A stretch of DNA of 8,042 bases from Pseudomonadota bacterium (GTDB lineage Bacteria > BMS3Abin14), in assembly GCA_016937135.1 (NCBI GenBank), contig JAFGWO010000102.1, positions 1-8,042 on the forward strand, given 5' to 3'. Positions within the stretch are counted from its first letter, which is position 1. The number at the start of each line of letters is the position of its first letter. The notes under the pieces were generated by a model that worked only from the letters and a program-made list of their open reading frames with translations, made no database searches and was not told where the DNA came from. The position numbers and the translations under genes are program-made. Of the stretch, positions 1-5,875 are shown piece after piece.

Positions 1-281
1 CGTTCCCGAAGGCAGATCTCGCAGCGGCGGCCTCTCTCGGGTTCCTGTTCCAAACCCTTTACGGCATCGAACCAGGCCGAGGGGTCATAATCCCCCTCGA
101 GGACCTTTACCTGGAGGATCCGGCCGAGTTGCCTCGCGGCCTCAAGGCGCCGGTCATATTCCTCGCGTGGATGGACGTTAGGGTTGTAAAAGAACATGGT
201 GATGTCAAAATCCGCACGGAGTCTTTCGATCGCCACCGTGGCGTCGGGGGCGCAGCAGACATAAAGAAGGAGGCGCGTCAT
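1..281 (-). CDS. queH: Epoxyqueuosine reductase QueH, 5' part (runs off the left edge)
   Basis: QueH (DUF208 family) reduces epoxyqueuosine to queuosine in tRNA, the last step of Q34 modification, and is the non-homologous substitute for QueG. The 93 visible residues carry the family hallmarks: an N-terminal LLLYVCCAPD segment (Cys9, Cys10, Asp13), the signature FYNPNVHPREEYDRR (residues 31-45), a GDYDP motif near 63-67, and EPERGRRCEIC with Cys87 and Cys90. In the family these cysteines carry an Fe-S cluster. Position 13 is Asp where many homologs have Cys (CCAPC); I believe CCAPD occurs in some genuine QueH proteins, so I do not read it as a defect. The ATG is preceded by AGGGGG at a usual spacing. 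The rest of the gene, about half of a typical length, lies outside the window. Confidence 0.9.
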   Translation of the reverse strand, partial: MTRLLLYVCCAPDATVAIERLRADFDITMFFYNPNVHPREEYDRRLEAARQLGRILQVKVLEGDYDPSAWFDAVKGLEQEPERGRRCEICLRE

Positions 282-324
282 GATTTTCCCCCTGGGATGG
301 CAAGTGCCTGGAGCGTTCGGATAA

Positions 325-420
325 AGGACTCTCATCGCAAGTCCCTGATCCGTAAGGAAAGGGAAAACGACGCTTTTCCCTTCCGGGAAGAGTTAAACAC
401 CGGATTGGACTTTTCGCGAC
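325..420 (+). repeat. Intergenic hairpin repeat, copy 1
   Basis: This stretch between queH and the small cysteine-rich gene is a degenerate copy of the element found inverted at 7185-7335. The core 352-380 is identical over 29 bases to the reverse complement of 7226-7254. A second block (402-420, containing ATTGGACTTTT and GCGAC) matches the reverse complement of 7185-7203 with two mismatches. Two hairpins remain: GGACT/AGTCC (326-330 with 340-344, 9-base loop), and GGGAAAA/TTTTCCC (361-367 with 374-380), extended by GGAA/TTCC across one bulged A. It carries no gene. The open reading frames crossing it (205-444 minus, 129-428 plus) have no recognisable protein signal. Confidence 0.8.
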
Positions 421-473
421 CCGGTTAAATTCAGATAAAAACACTCAGATTTAAAAAAACGGGACCGGAACCC

Positions 474-502
474 TTGCTATTTCAGGAAAAAGATAATATA
501 AA
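474..502 (+). promoter_or_regulatory. Sigma-70-type promoter for the PxxKW gene
   Basis: TTGCTA (474-479) and TATAAA (497-502) are separated by 17 bases, a good match to the housekeeping -35/-10 arrangement. Transcription would start near 509, leaving a leader of about 64 bases before the gene at 573. It is the only promoter-like pair I found in this AT-rich stretch just downstream of repeat copy 1. Confidence 0.5.
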
Positions 503-572
503 CCCATCCATTTGCAAAGAAGGTGTATGGGACACCGAACTGGATTAAACGTTTTACAGGGAGGAAAGAAAG

Positions 573-860
573 ATGATCTGCACCATTTTAAAGGAAGAAA
601 TCGACTGCGTTTTCATGACCCCCAAGGGCTGCACCTATAATGGAGGGCACTGTGCCCCCGTTGTGCAGGCCTGTGAGGGGTGTGCCCATATCAGGGAAGT
701 GGATGGGGATTTCTATTGCGTGACCAGCGCGAACCCGGCGGCCAAATGGAGCATGGGGGTCTGCAATTTCGCCACCCATGTGGAAAAGGGCGCCCCGGTT
801 GTGGCCCAGGCCAAGGTCAACCCCCTTAAAGCCTCGAAGAGGGCGGCGGGAAGAAAATAG
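573..860 (+). CDS. PxxKW-family small cysteine-rich protein
   Basis: This is a 95-residue soluble protein with eight cysteines (positions 3, 12, 20, 27, 34, 37, 49, 64), including a CEGC pair at 34-37. The signature PAAKW (55-59) is followed by SMGVCNFATHV, which I recognise as the PxxKW cysteine-rich family of Desulfobacterota and relatives. Function is unknown. The cysteine spacing suggests metal or Fe-S binding, but that is inference. The tail from about residue 82 is basic and lacks cysteine (KASKRAAGRK), possibly a disordered nucleic-acid or partner contact. No signal peptide or membrane segment is visible, so it should be cytoplasmic. The start is set by AGGGAGG eight bases before the ATG. 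It is a single-gene unit with its own promoter upstream and a strong terminator 20 bases after the stop. Confidence 0.88.
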   Translation: MICTILKEEIDCVFMTPKGCTYNGGHCAPVVQACEGCAHIREVDGDFYCVTSANPAAKWSMGVCNFATHVEKGAPVVAQAKVNPLKASKRAAGRK

Positions 861-880
861 GAAATTTTCCGGATCAATGG

Positions 881-914
881 AAAAAGGCGGCCCTTTAAGG
901 GCCGCCTTTTTTTT
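881..914. terminator. Bidirectional intrinsic terminator between convergent genes
   Basis: A perfect 8-bp GC stem, GGCGGCCC/GGGCCGCC (886-893 with 899-906), has a TTTAA loop and is followed by eight Ts (907-914). It is preceded by five As (881-885), giving a U-run on the opposite strand as well. It lies between the stop of the PxxKW gene (860) and the stop of the transporter gene (937), so it probably ends both transcripts. Confidence 0.93.
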
Positions 915-936
915 CTGCTTCGGGAAAGTATTCCGG

Positions 937-2205
937 TTATGCCTTGATCTCGTGCATGGGGCGTTTGACCAGGAAGGTCAGGACCCCCCCCACAACGGCG
1001 AAAATGGCAAGGGTAAGATAAACCTGGTTATACCCGGCGACCAGGTTCCCGGATTCCTTGGCCGTCGTCATGATCTTCGCGAAATAGCCCGGCACGATGA
1101 ACCCGCAGAGGCCCCAAGCGGTGAACATCAGGCCATAGTTGGCTCCCACGTTCTTGGCTCCGTAATAATCCGCGGTGAAAGAGGGCATCAGGGCCAGATA
1201 GCCGCCGTAGGAGAAGCCCACGAGGCAAAGGCCGGTTAGAAGCATGCCGAAGCTCCCGGTTTTGGCGCCGGGGTTCAGAAGGAAGAGACAGGCCAGGACG
1301 TAGGTGACGTACATGGCGACGGTGGTCATGTTCCTGCCGAGCTTGTCAGAAAGGCTGCCCCAGGCCAGCCTGCCCACCCCGTTGAAGGCCGACATGATCC
1401 CGAGGGCCGTCGCTCCTGTCATGGCCGCGTTTTTGGCGGCTTCCTTGACCAGAGGCGCGGCCTGCCCGATGGCGGTTATGCCTACGGAGGTCCCCAGGAA
1501 GTACATGATCCAGAGGGCCCAGAACTGCCAGGTCTTGAGCATTTCGGAGGGGGTGAAGTCTTCCTTGGTGGAAGCCCCCATGGTTGCGGGCGGTGACCAG
1601 CCTTCAGGGCGCCACCCTGCCGGGGGAACCTTGTAGACCTGGGCCGCGCCGATAACGCAGACAAAGAACACTATGGAGAGAATGAGGAAGGTCCTCGGGA
1701 TAGTGGTGGCGTAAGCCGCCGGGTCTGATCCGATGATCCTTTCGATGACCGGGGCGAAGATCAGGGAACCGGCCCCGAACCCCATGACGGCGAGGCCGAC
1801 GATCATTCCCCGCTTGTCGGGGAACCACTTGACGCACGTGGCGATGGGGGTCACATAGGCAAAGCCCACGCCGAGGCCTCCCAGAATGCCGTAGGCGAAG
1901 ACGACGCCGGGATAGCTGGTGGTCATGAAGGAGGCCAGAAGGCAGCCGGCTCCCAGGAGAATGCCGCCCACGCTTCCAACCAGTTTCGGGCCCTTTTTAT
2001 CCTGCCAGAAGCCGGCGAAGATCATGGCGATGGTGAAAAAGAGAAGGGAAAACCGGTAGGGAGCGATGGACTGGGCCTTCGTCCAGCCATTCATGACTTC
2101 GATCGGGGTACGGAACACCGACCACGAGTACAGCACGCCGAGGCAAAGCTGCATCACCAGCGCCGCCCCGACGAACCGCCATCGATTACCGAGATTTTGT
2201 TCCAT
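937..2205 (-). CDS. OFA-family (oxalate/formate antiporter-like) MFS transporter
   Basis: This is a 422-residue integral membrane protein with the 12-helix major facilitator layout. The OFA-type start (RWRFVGAALVMQLCLGVLYSWSVF, shown in two parts: residues 9-20 and 21-31) leads into helix 1. The MFS motif A loop occurs twice, GFWQDKKGPK after helix 2 (65-74) and GSLSDKLGRN after helix 8 (283-292). A hydrophilic central loop (about 191-222) joins the halves, and the end is short and basic. OFA members exchange or import small carboxylates (oxalate/formate, lactate and similar). The substrate here cannot be fixed from sequence. GGAGG sits five bases before the ATG. The gene is alone, convergent to the PxxKW gene and sharing its terminator. 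A long, hairpin-rich leader upstream suggests post-transcriptional control. Family assignment is firm; substrate is not. Confidence 0.92.
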   Translation of the reverse strand: MEQNLGNRWRFVGAALVMQLCLGVLYSWSVFRTPIEVMNGWTKAQSIAPYRFSLLFFTIAMIFAGFWQDKKGPKLVGSVGGILLGAGCLLASFMTTSYPGVVFAYGILGGLGVGFAYVTPIATCVKWFPDKRGMIVGLAVMGFGAGSLIFAPVIERIIGSDPAAYATTIPRTFLILSIVFFVCVIGAAQVYKVPPAGWRPEGWSPPATMGASTKEDFTPSEMLKTWQFWALWIMYFLGTSVGITAIGQAAPLVKEAAKNAAMTGATALGIMSAFNGVGRLAWGSLSDKLGRNMTTVAMYVTYVLACLFLLNPGAKTGSFGMLLTGLCLVGFSYGGYLALMPSFTADYYGAKNVGANYGLMFTAWGLCGFIVPGYFAKIMTTAKESGNLVAGYNQVYLTLAIFAVVGGVLTFLVKRPMHEIKA

Positions 2206-2226
2206 TGGTTCCTCCAGACTGCTTTG

Positions 2227-2412
2227 GGAGGGAATGTCTCCCTCCGGGTTCTCGTTCAGCGAACCTGCGCGTTCAGGTTTGACCGGGAAAGATGCCGTCC
2301 CGGTGCGAGCCTATTCCATTGAGTGTAAGGGTCCGGACCTGTTCGGTCCCTTTTCTGCCGGACTTCTGATCGGCGGCGGGGGCCGGGTCCTTGACCGAAG
2401 GTGGCTCCACCT
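2227..2412 (-). promoter_or_regulatory. Candidate structured mRNA leader of the MFS transporter gene
   Basis: Reading towards the transporter, five short perfect hairpins follow one another: AGGTG/CACCT (2399-2412), GGACC/GGTCC (2335-2349, alternative pairing GGTCCGGACC at 2330-2339), ACCGGGA/TCCCGGT (2282-2304), AACCTG/CAGGTT (2262-2279) and GGAGGGA/TCCCTCC (2227-2245). The last ends 11 bases before the ribosome-binding GGAGG of the transporter. The first overlaps AAAGGAGGTG (2408-2417, minus strand), an ideal Shine-Dalgarno sequence with no suitable start codon after it. I could not match this to a known riboswitch class. Some of these hairpins may be chance in GC-rich DNA. Confidence 0.35.
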
Positions 2413-2417
2413 CCTTT

Positions 2418-2447
2418 CACGATGGATTTATCCACGATGGATTTGTC
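2418..2447. repeat. Tandem 15-base duplication upstream of the transporter leader
   Basis: CACGATGGATTT occurs at 2418-2429 and again at 2433-2444. The whole 15-base units differ at only one position (A/G at 2430 and 2445). They lie between the GC-rich leader and the AT-rich promoter zone of the minus-strand transporter gene, a fitting place for a paired regulator site. A simple replication slip is equally possible. Confidence 0.6.
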
Positions 2448-2489
2448 TTTGATAACATTGCGGCAAAAAGAAAAAGTATTTACCGCCAA

Positions 2490-2518
2490 TTTTTAAAACA
2501 ATGTTTATGAAAATTCAA
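2490..2518 (-). promoter_or_regulatory. Weak candidate promoter for the MFS transporter
   Basis: On the minus strand TTGAAT (2513-2518) and TAAAAA (2490-2495) are 17 bases apart in the AT-rich zone. The match to consensus is modest and AT-rich DNA gives such pairs easily. If used, the transporter mRNA would carry a leader of roughly 275-280 bases including the 15-base duplication and the hairpins. An imperfect inverted repeat, GCGGCAAA/TTTACCGC (2460-2467 with 2479-2486), lies just downstream and could be an operator. Confidence 0.25.
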
Positions 2519-2835
2519 CGTCGCACAAAACAATATGATGAAATAATAACTTATTGATTTATATAGGAAAAAAATGAAGTGAAGGACATGTCTCCCTCCC
2601 TAGGTGTTGTGAATAGTAAAACGATGTTTCAGTAAAGTCAAGAAAAAATTGGAACGGTGTTAGGGGAGGAAAAACAGTATGGAAGTGAAGGGTAAAGAGT
2701 ATAAGAGTCAGGGGGTCTGGCGTGTTGTGAGGAGGAATAATGATTGGGTAAAACAGTTGCCTAAAAAAGGGATAATGAAAATGGAAATTTTAAAGGTTTT
2801 TCCTGACTCTCTTCTCCCATACCCTCCCACTGCCC

Positions 2836-3744
2836 TTAATCCAGCCTTCCCAGTCCGTGCTTCCTGGCGAAAGACAGGGCCGCCAGGTATTCTTCCCTGT
2901 CGAGGTGTCTGCCGATGGCGTGAATTTCCCCGGCCCGGTAGCAGGGCCGGTACTGGTCCATGATGTTAAGACAGGTGTTCCGCGAGACCTCTTCGGCCAG
3001 AAAGCGGAACGCTTCATCGGATCCGACGAGGCCGGAGGGAAGGACGAGATGGCGCACAAGGAGGCCGCGCACCGCGATCCCTCTCTTGTCCAGGACAAGG
3101 TCCCCCACCTGGCGGTGCATCTCCAGGATCGCCCGTTTTGCCACCTCGGGATAATCAGGGGCGTCGGCCAGGGTCATGGCGGGTCCGGTCCCTGTGAATT
3201 TCAGATCCGGCATATAGATGTCAAAGATCCCGTCCAGGAGCCTCAGGGTCGGCACCGGGTCGTAACCCCCGGTGTTGTATACGAGGGGCAGAGTCAGGCC
3301 CCTTTCCGCGGCGAGGGCGACGGCCTTTACGATGGCGTGGATCTGGTGGGTCGGGGTAACGAAGTTGATGTTGTGGCATCCGAGGTCCTGGAGGGCCATC
3401 AGGGAATCCGCCAACTCCCTGGTAGTGATCGACCGTCCCTTCCCGAGGTGGCTGATGTCGCTGTTCTGGCAGAAGAGGCACCCGAGGTTGCAGTTCGTGA
3501 GAAAGACGGTCCCGGAGCCCCCTTTGCCCACCAGGCAGGCTTCCTCCCCGAAATGGGGATGGATCGAGCTGACCATGGGGGTAAAACCGGTGCGGCAATA
3601 CCCTGTTTCCCCTTCCCTTCGAAGGGCTCCGCATTCCCTCGGGCACAATCGGCAGGGTGAGGCCAGTTCCTCTAACTGGTCCACTCTGGCCCGAAGAGCC
3701 TTGAATCCCGGTTTCCGATAGGCAGGTGTGAAGTTTTCAGCCAA
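2836..3744 (-). CDS. PflX-like radical SAM protein (COG1313 type), TTG start
   Basis: This is a 302-residue cytoplasmic radical SAM enzyme. An N-terminal cysteine cluster, CRLCPRECG (Cys31, 34, 38) with Cys50 in TGYCR, precedes the radical SAM motif CNLGCLFC (Cys85, 89, 92), which binds the 4Fe-4S cluster that cleaves S-adenosylmethionine. The rest of the barrel is recognisable: NINFVTPTHQIHAI (134-147), LVYNTGGYD, DIYMPDLKF and LVRHLVLP. This layout is that of the PflX group, homologs of pyruvate formate-lyase activase whose substrate is unknown. No glycyl radical enzyme is in the window. GGGAGGA stands seven bases before a TTG codon. The first in-frame ATG (residue 57) would remove the Cys31-50 cluster, so the TTG start is well supported. 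The gene is divergent from the YchF-like gene, with about 130 bases between them. Confidence 0.9.
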   Translation of the reverse strand: MAENFTPAYRKPGFKALRARVDQLEELASPCRLCPRECGALRREGETGYCRTGFTPMVSSIHPHFGEEACLVGKGGSGTVFLTNCNLGCLFCQNSDISHLGKGRSITTRELADSLMALQDLGCHNINFVTPTHQIHAIVKAVALAAERGLTLPLVYNTGGYDPVPTLRLLDGIFDIYMPDLKFTGTGPAMTLADAPDYPEVAKRAILEMHRQVGDLVLDKRGIAVRGLLVRHLVLPSGLVGSDEAFRFLAEEVSRNTCLNIMDQYRPCYRAGEIHAIGRHLDREEYLAALSFARKHGLGRLD

Positions 3745-3838
3745 AATCCTTCCTCCCTGATTGCAGCCAGAAGGCCTTTTTGCAGGTGGGATTTTTATCC
3801 GGCCCCCCAGCGAAATTTAACCAGAAATGGAGTTTGAC

Positions 3839-3867
3839 TGTAAAGTGGCCGCCAATAATTGTATACT
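3839..3867 (+). promoter_or_regulatory. Candidate promoter giving a leaderless YchF-like mRNA
   Basis: TATACT (3862-3867) is a good -10 element. The ATG of the next gene begins at 3874, exactly where transcription from this -10 should start. A poor -35 (TGTAAA, 3839-3844) lies 17 bases upstream. A better hexamer, TTGACT (3834-3839), is 22 bases away, too far for normal use. No Shine-Dalgarno-like purine run occurs in the 20 bases before the ATG, which fits a leaderless transcript. Confidence 0.45.
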
Positions 3868-3873
3868 CTCGCT

Positions 3874-4926
3874 ATGAAAATCGGACTTGCCGGATATTCG
3901 GGATCCGGGGTGACTTCCTTTCTCGCATTGCTTTCCGAGGATCTTGATGTGCTCAAGGGGCATGGCGGCCCCGAGATCCGATCGGTGACGGTGGATGATC
4001 CCAAGGTCGACCGCCTGGTGGATTTTTTCCATCCGAAAAAGATCACCCGGTTGAAGTTTGAAGTGGTTGAACTTGGTGATCTAAGACCCGAGGAAGGGGG
4101 AGGCCTCCGGAAGGAGACCCTCGCCCGCGCGACGGGGACCGAAGCCCTGGTACTGATCCTGCGGGGGTTTTCCGCCCCCATGTCGGCCCAGTGCCGCCCT
4201 CCGGAGGAGATCTCGGAGGAGATGGACAGGCTCGTGCAGGAGCTGGGCATAGCCGACCTCATGCCGGTGGAGAATCGCCTCGAAAGGCTCGGCAAGGAGG
4301 GGAATCTCAACGGGACGGAAGGGCGTCTCCTCGTCCGGATAAGGGAGTGGCTGGAACAGGGGCGCCCGATCCGGATAATGGGCCTTGATCCCGAGGAGGC
4401 AAAGGCCCTTTCCGGCTACCGTTTCCTGACACTGGCTCCCACGATGGTGGTGGTGAACCTCGGAAGCGAGTGCGCCGGAGAGGTCGTCTACCCCGAACTG
4501 GCCCGAAGGTGCGCCGAGGAAGGGATTGTTTGCGTGGAAGCACCCATCCTCTCCGAGCTGGAGACCCTCGAGATCCCCGAGGAGGAAAGGGGGGTTTTCC
4601 TGGCCGACCTGGGCATCAGGGAGCCGGCAAGGAAGCGTTTTGTAAAGGAGATCTTTTCCCTCCTCCACCTCGCGACCTTCTACACCGTGGGAGAGAAAGA
4701 GGTCCGGGCATGGGTGATCCCTGAAGGGACACCGGCGGTGAAGGCCGCGGGCAAGATCCATTCCGACATCGAGAGAGGTTTTATCCGGGCGGAGGTCATT
4801 TCCGTGGAGGAATGCCTCCAGCTCGGGGGGTTGACGAAGGCGAAGGATGTCGGCCGGCTCCGTATCGAGGGCAAGGACTACATCGTCAGGGACGGGGAAA
4901 TTTTTCACGTGAGGTTTAATGTTTAA
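3874..4926 (+). CDS. YchF/DUF933-family protein with a degraded P-loop
   Basis: This 350-residue homolog of the Obg-related ATPase YchF/OLA1 (usually about 363) has its best-conserved part at the C-terminal TGS-like DUF933 domain, from about residue 269: TVGEKEVRAW, AAGKIHSDIERGFIRAEVIS and KDYIVRDGEIFHVRFNV closely follow YchF. The central coiled region is also YchF-like (ELGIADLMPVENRLERL). The nucleotide site is not. The P-loop reads GYSGSGVTS (7-15) where YchF has GLPNVGKST, so the catalytic lysine is Val13. The switch I segment with its PFTT motif is missing. The DIAGL (G3) motif is ELGDL (66-70). An NxxSE motif (195-199) roughly keeps G4. It is therefore likely a non-hydrolysing or altered paralog, possibly still ribosome-associated. 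An upstream in-frame TTG (3859) is possible, but MKIGLAG is the natural start. It is the first gene of a run with hisG and gpgS. Confidence 0.85.
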   Translation: MKIGLAGYSGSGVTSFLALLSEDLDVLKGHGGPEIRSVTVDDPKVDRLVDFFHPKKITRLKFEVVELGDLRPEEGGGLRKETLARATGTEALVLILRGFSAPMSAQCRPPEEISEEMDRLVQELGIADLMPVENRLERLGKEGNLNGTEGRLLVRIREWLEQGRPIRIMGLDPEEAKALSGYRFLTLAPTMVVVNLGSECAGEVVYPELARRCAEEGIVCVEAPILSELETLEIPEEERGVFLADLGIREPARKRFVKEIFSLLHLATFYTVGEKEVRAWVIPEGTPAVKAAGKIHSDIERGFIRAEVISVEECLQLGGLTKAKDVGRLRIEGKDYIVRDGEIFHVRFNV

Positions 4927-4959
4927 GAGGGCCGCGAAAGGGACGCGAAGGAAATGACG

Positions 4960-5871
4960 ATGGACGATCAGACGACAATGTTCGGTGGAAACGGCGAAGG
5001 AAAGATCCTGAAAGTGGGGATCCCCAAGGGGAGCCTGGAGGAGGCGACTATAGACCTTTTCCAGAAGGCGGGATGGCGGATCAACCGCGGTTCCAGAAAC
5101 TATTTCCCCTCGGTGGACGACGATGAACTCGGGTGCAGCCTGGTGAGGGCGCAGGAGATGTCCCGTTTCGTGGAGGAGGGGATCCTGGACGCGGGGATCA
5201 CCGGCCGGGACTGGATTCTGGAGAACGACTCCGATGTGGAGTGGGTGGAGGAGCTCACCTATTCCAAGACGAGCAACCGCCCGGCGCGGTGGGTTTTGAT
5301 CGTGCCCAGAAACAGCCCCTACAACGCCATCGAGGACCTCGCTGGAAAAAGGATCTCGACCGAGCTGGTCCAGTTTACCAAGAGGTACTTTCAGGAAAAG
5401 GGGGTCGATGTCCGGGTGGATTACTCCTGGGGGACCACCGAGGCGAAAGTTGTCGAGGGAATCGCGGACGCGGCGGTGGAGGTCACCGAAACGGGAAGCA
5501 CCATAAAGGCCCATGGGCTCAAGATCATCCACGAGCTGATGCAGTCAAGGCCCTATCTCATCGCCAACCGTGACGCCTGGCGCAACCCCGAAAAGCGGCG
5601 GAAGATCAAGGTCCTCGCCATGCTCCTTAAGGGGGCCGAAAAGGCCATGGGGATGGTGGGGATCAAACTCAACGTCCATGGCGACCGCCTCGACGAGGTG
5701 ATTTCCATCCTGCCCAGCTTAAACGCTCCCACCGTGGCGAGCCTGCACCAGAGCGATTGGTATTCGGTGGAGTCCGTCGTTTCCGAGGAGGTCGTGCGCT
5801 CCCTCATACCGAGGCTTCTCGAATGCGGCGCGGAAGGGATCATCGAGTATCCCCTCAACAAGGTCATCTAG
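4960..5871 (+). CDS. hisG: ATP phosphoribosyltransferase, long form (HisG)
   Basis: HisG condenses ATP and PRPP to phosphoribosyl-ATP, the first and feedback-controlled step of histidine synthesis (EC 2.4.2.17). The 303-residue protein has the family start (LKVGIPKGSLEEATIDLFQ), the LVRAQEMSRFVEEGILDAGITG region, the PRPP-binding loop ETGSTIKAHGL, and the C-terminal ACT-like regulatory domain of the long form (LNAPTVASL...GAEGIIEYPLNKV). That means it should act without HisZ and bind histidine allosterically. Two ATGs are in frame (4954 and 4960). AAGGA at 4948-4952 is one base from the first and seven from the second, so I chose 4960. It lies 33 bases after the YchF-like gene and 4 bases before gpgS. 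No other his gene is in the window. Confidence 0.95.
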   Translation: MDDQTTMFGGNGEGKILKVGIPKGSLEEATIDLFQKAGWRINRGSRNYFPSVDDDELGCSLVRAQEMSRFVEEGILDAGITGRDWILENDSDVEWVEELTYSKTSNRPARWVLIVPRNSPYNAIEDLAGKRISTELVQFTKRYFQEKGVDVRVDYSWGTTEAKVVEGIADAAVEVTETGSTIKAHGLKIIHELMQSRPYLIANRDAWRNPEKRRKIKVLAMLLKGAEKAMGMVGIKLNVHGDRLDEVISILPSLNAPTVASLHQSDWYSVESVVSEEVVRSLIPRLLECGAEGIIEYPLNKVI

Positions 5872-5875
5872 GATC

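Larger units (their letters stand above)
2206..2835. other. Long gene-free stretch between the PflX-like and transporter genes
   Basis: These 630 bases hold no gene I can support. The half next to the transporter (2216-2412) is GC-rich and full of short hairpins. The middle (about 2450-2660) is strikingly AT-rich against the GC-rich coding background and is the likely promoter zone. From 2660 to 2835 there is a purine-rich start (with GGGGAGG and an ATG at 2679), AGAGTCAGG at 2704-2712 inverted as CCTGACTCT at 2802-2810, and a pyrimidine tract 2801-2836. The motif ATGTCTCCCTCC occurs twice in direct orientation (2234-2245 and 2588-2599). The composition shift may mark acquired or eroded DNA. 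Confidence 0.6.

Noticed and set aside
129..444. Open reading frames on both strands across queH and repeat copy 1
   Set aside because: The minus frame 205-444 and plus frame 129-428 are out of frame with the recognisable QueH and continue through the hairpin repeat. The shared KERENDAFPF peptide in this and the 7016-7309 frame comes from the DNA repeat, not from a protein family.
2256..2489. Minus-strand open reading frame of 77 codons across the transporter leader
   Set aside because: It needs a TTG start with no ribosome-binding site, and its translation (including a KSIV repeat from the 15-base duplication) has no family resemblance.
2679..2963. Plus-strand open reading frame with a good GGGGAGG ribosome-binding site
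   Set aside because: Its second half runs 128 bases into the convergent PflX-like gene and is a shadow of it. The first half matches no family I know. It is at most a remnant.
2857..3660. Plus-strand 267-codon frame opposite the PflX-like gene
   Set aside because: It is antisense to a gene with an intact radical SAM motif and shows no domain of its own.
4081..5532. Long minus-strand open reading frame of 483 codons opposite the YchF-like and hisG genes
   Set aside because: It lies antisense to two clearly conserved genes, crosses their boundary, and its translation has no recognisable domain. Long antisense frames are expected opposite GC-rich genes.
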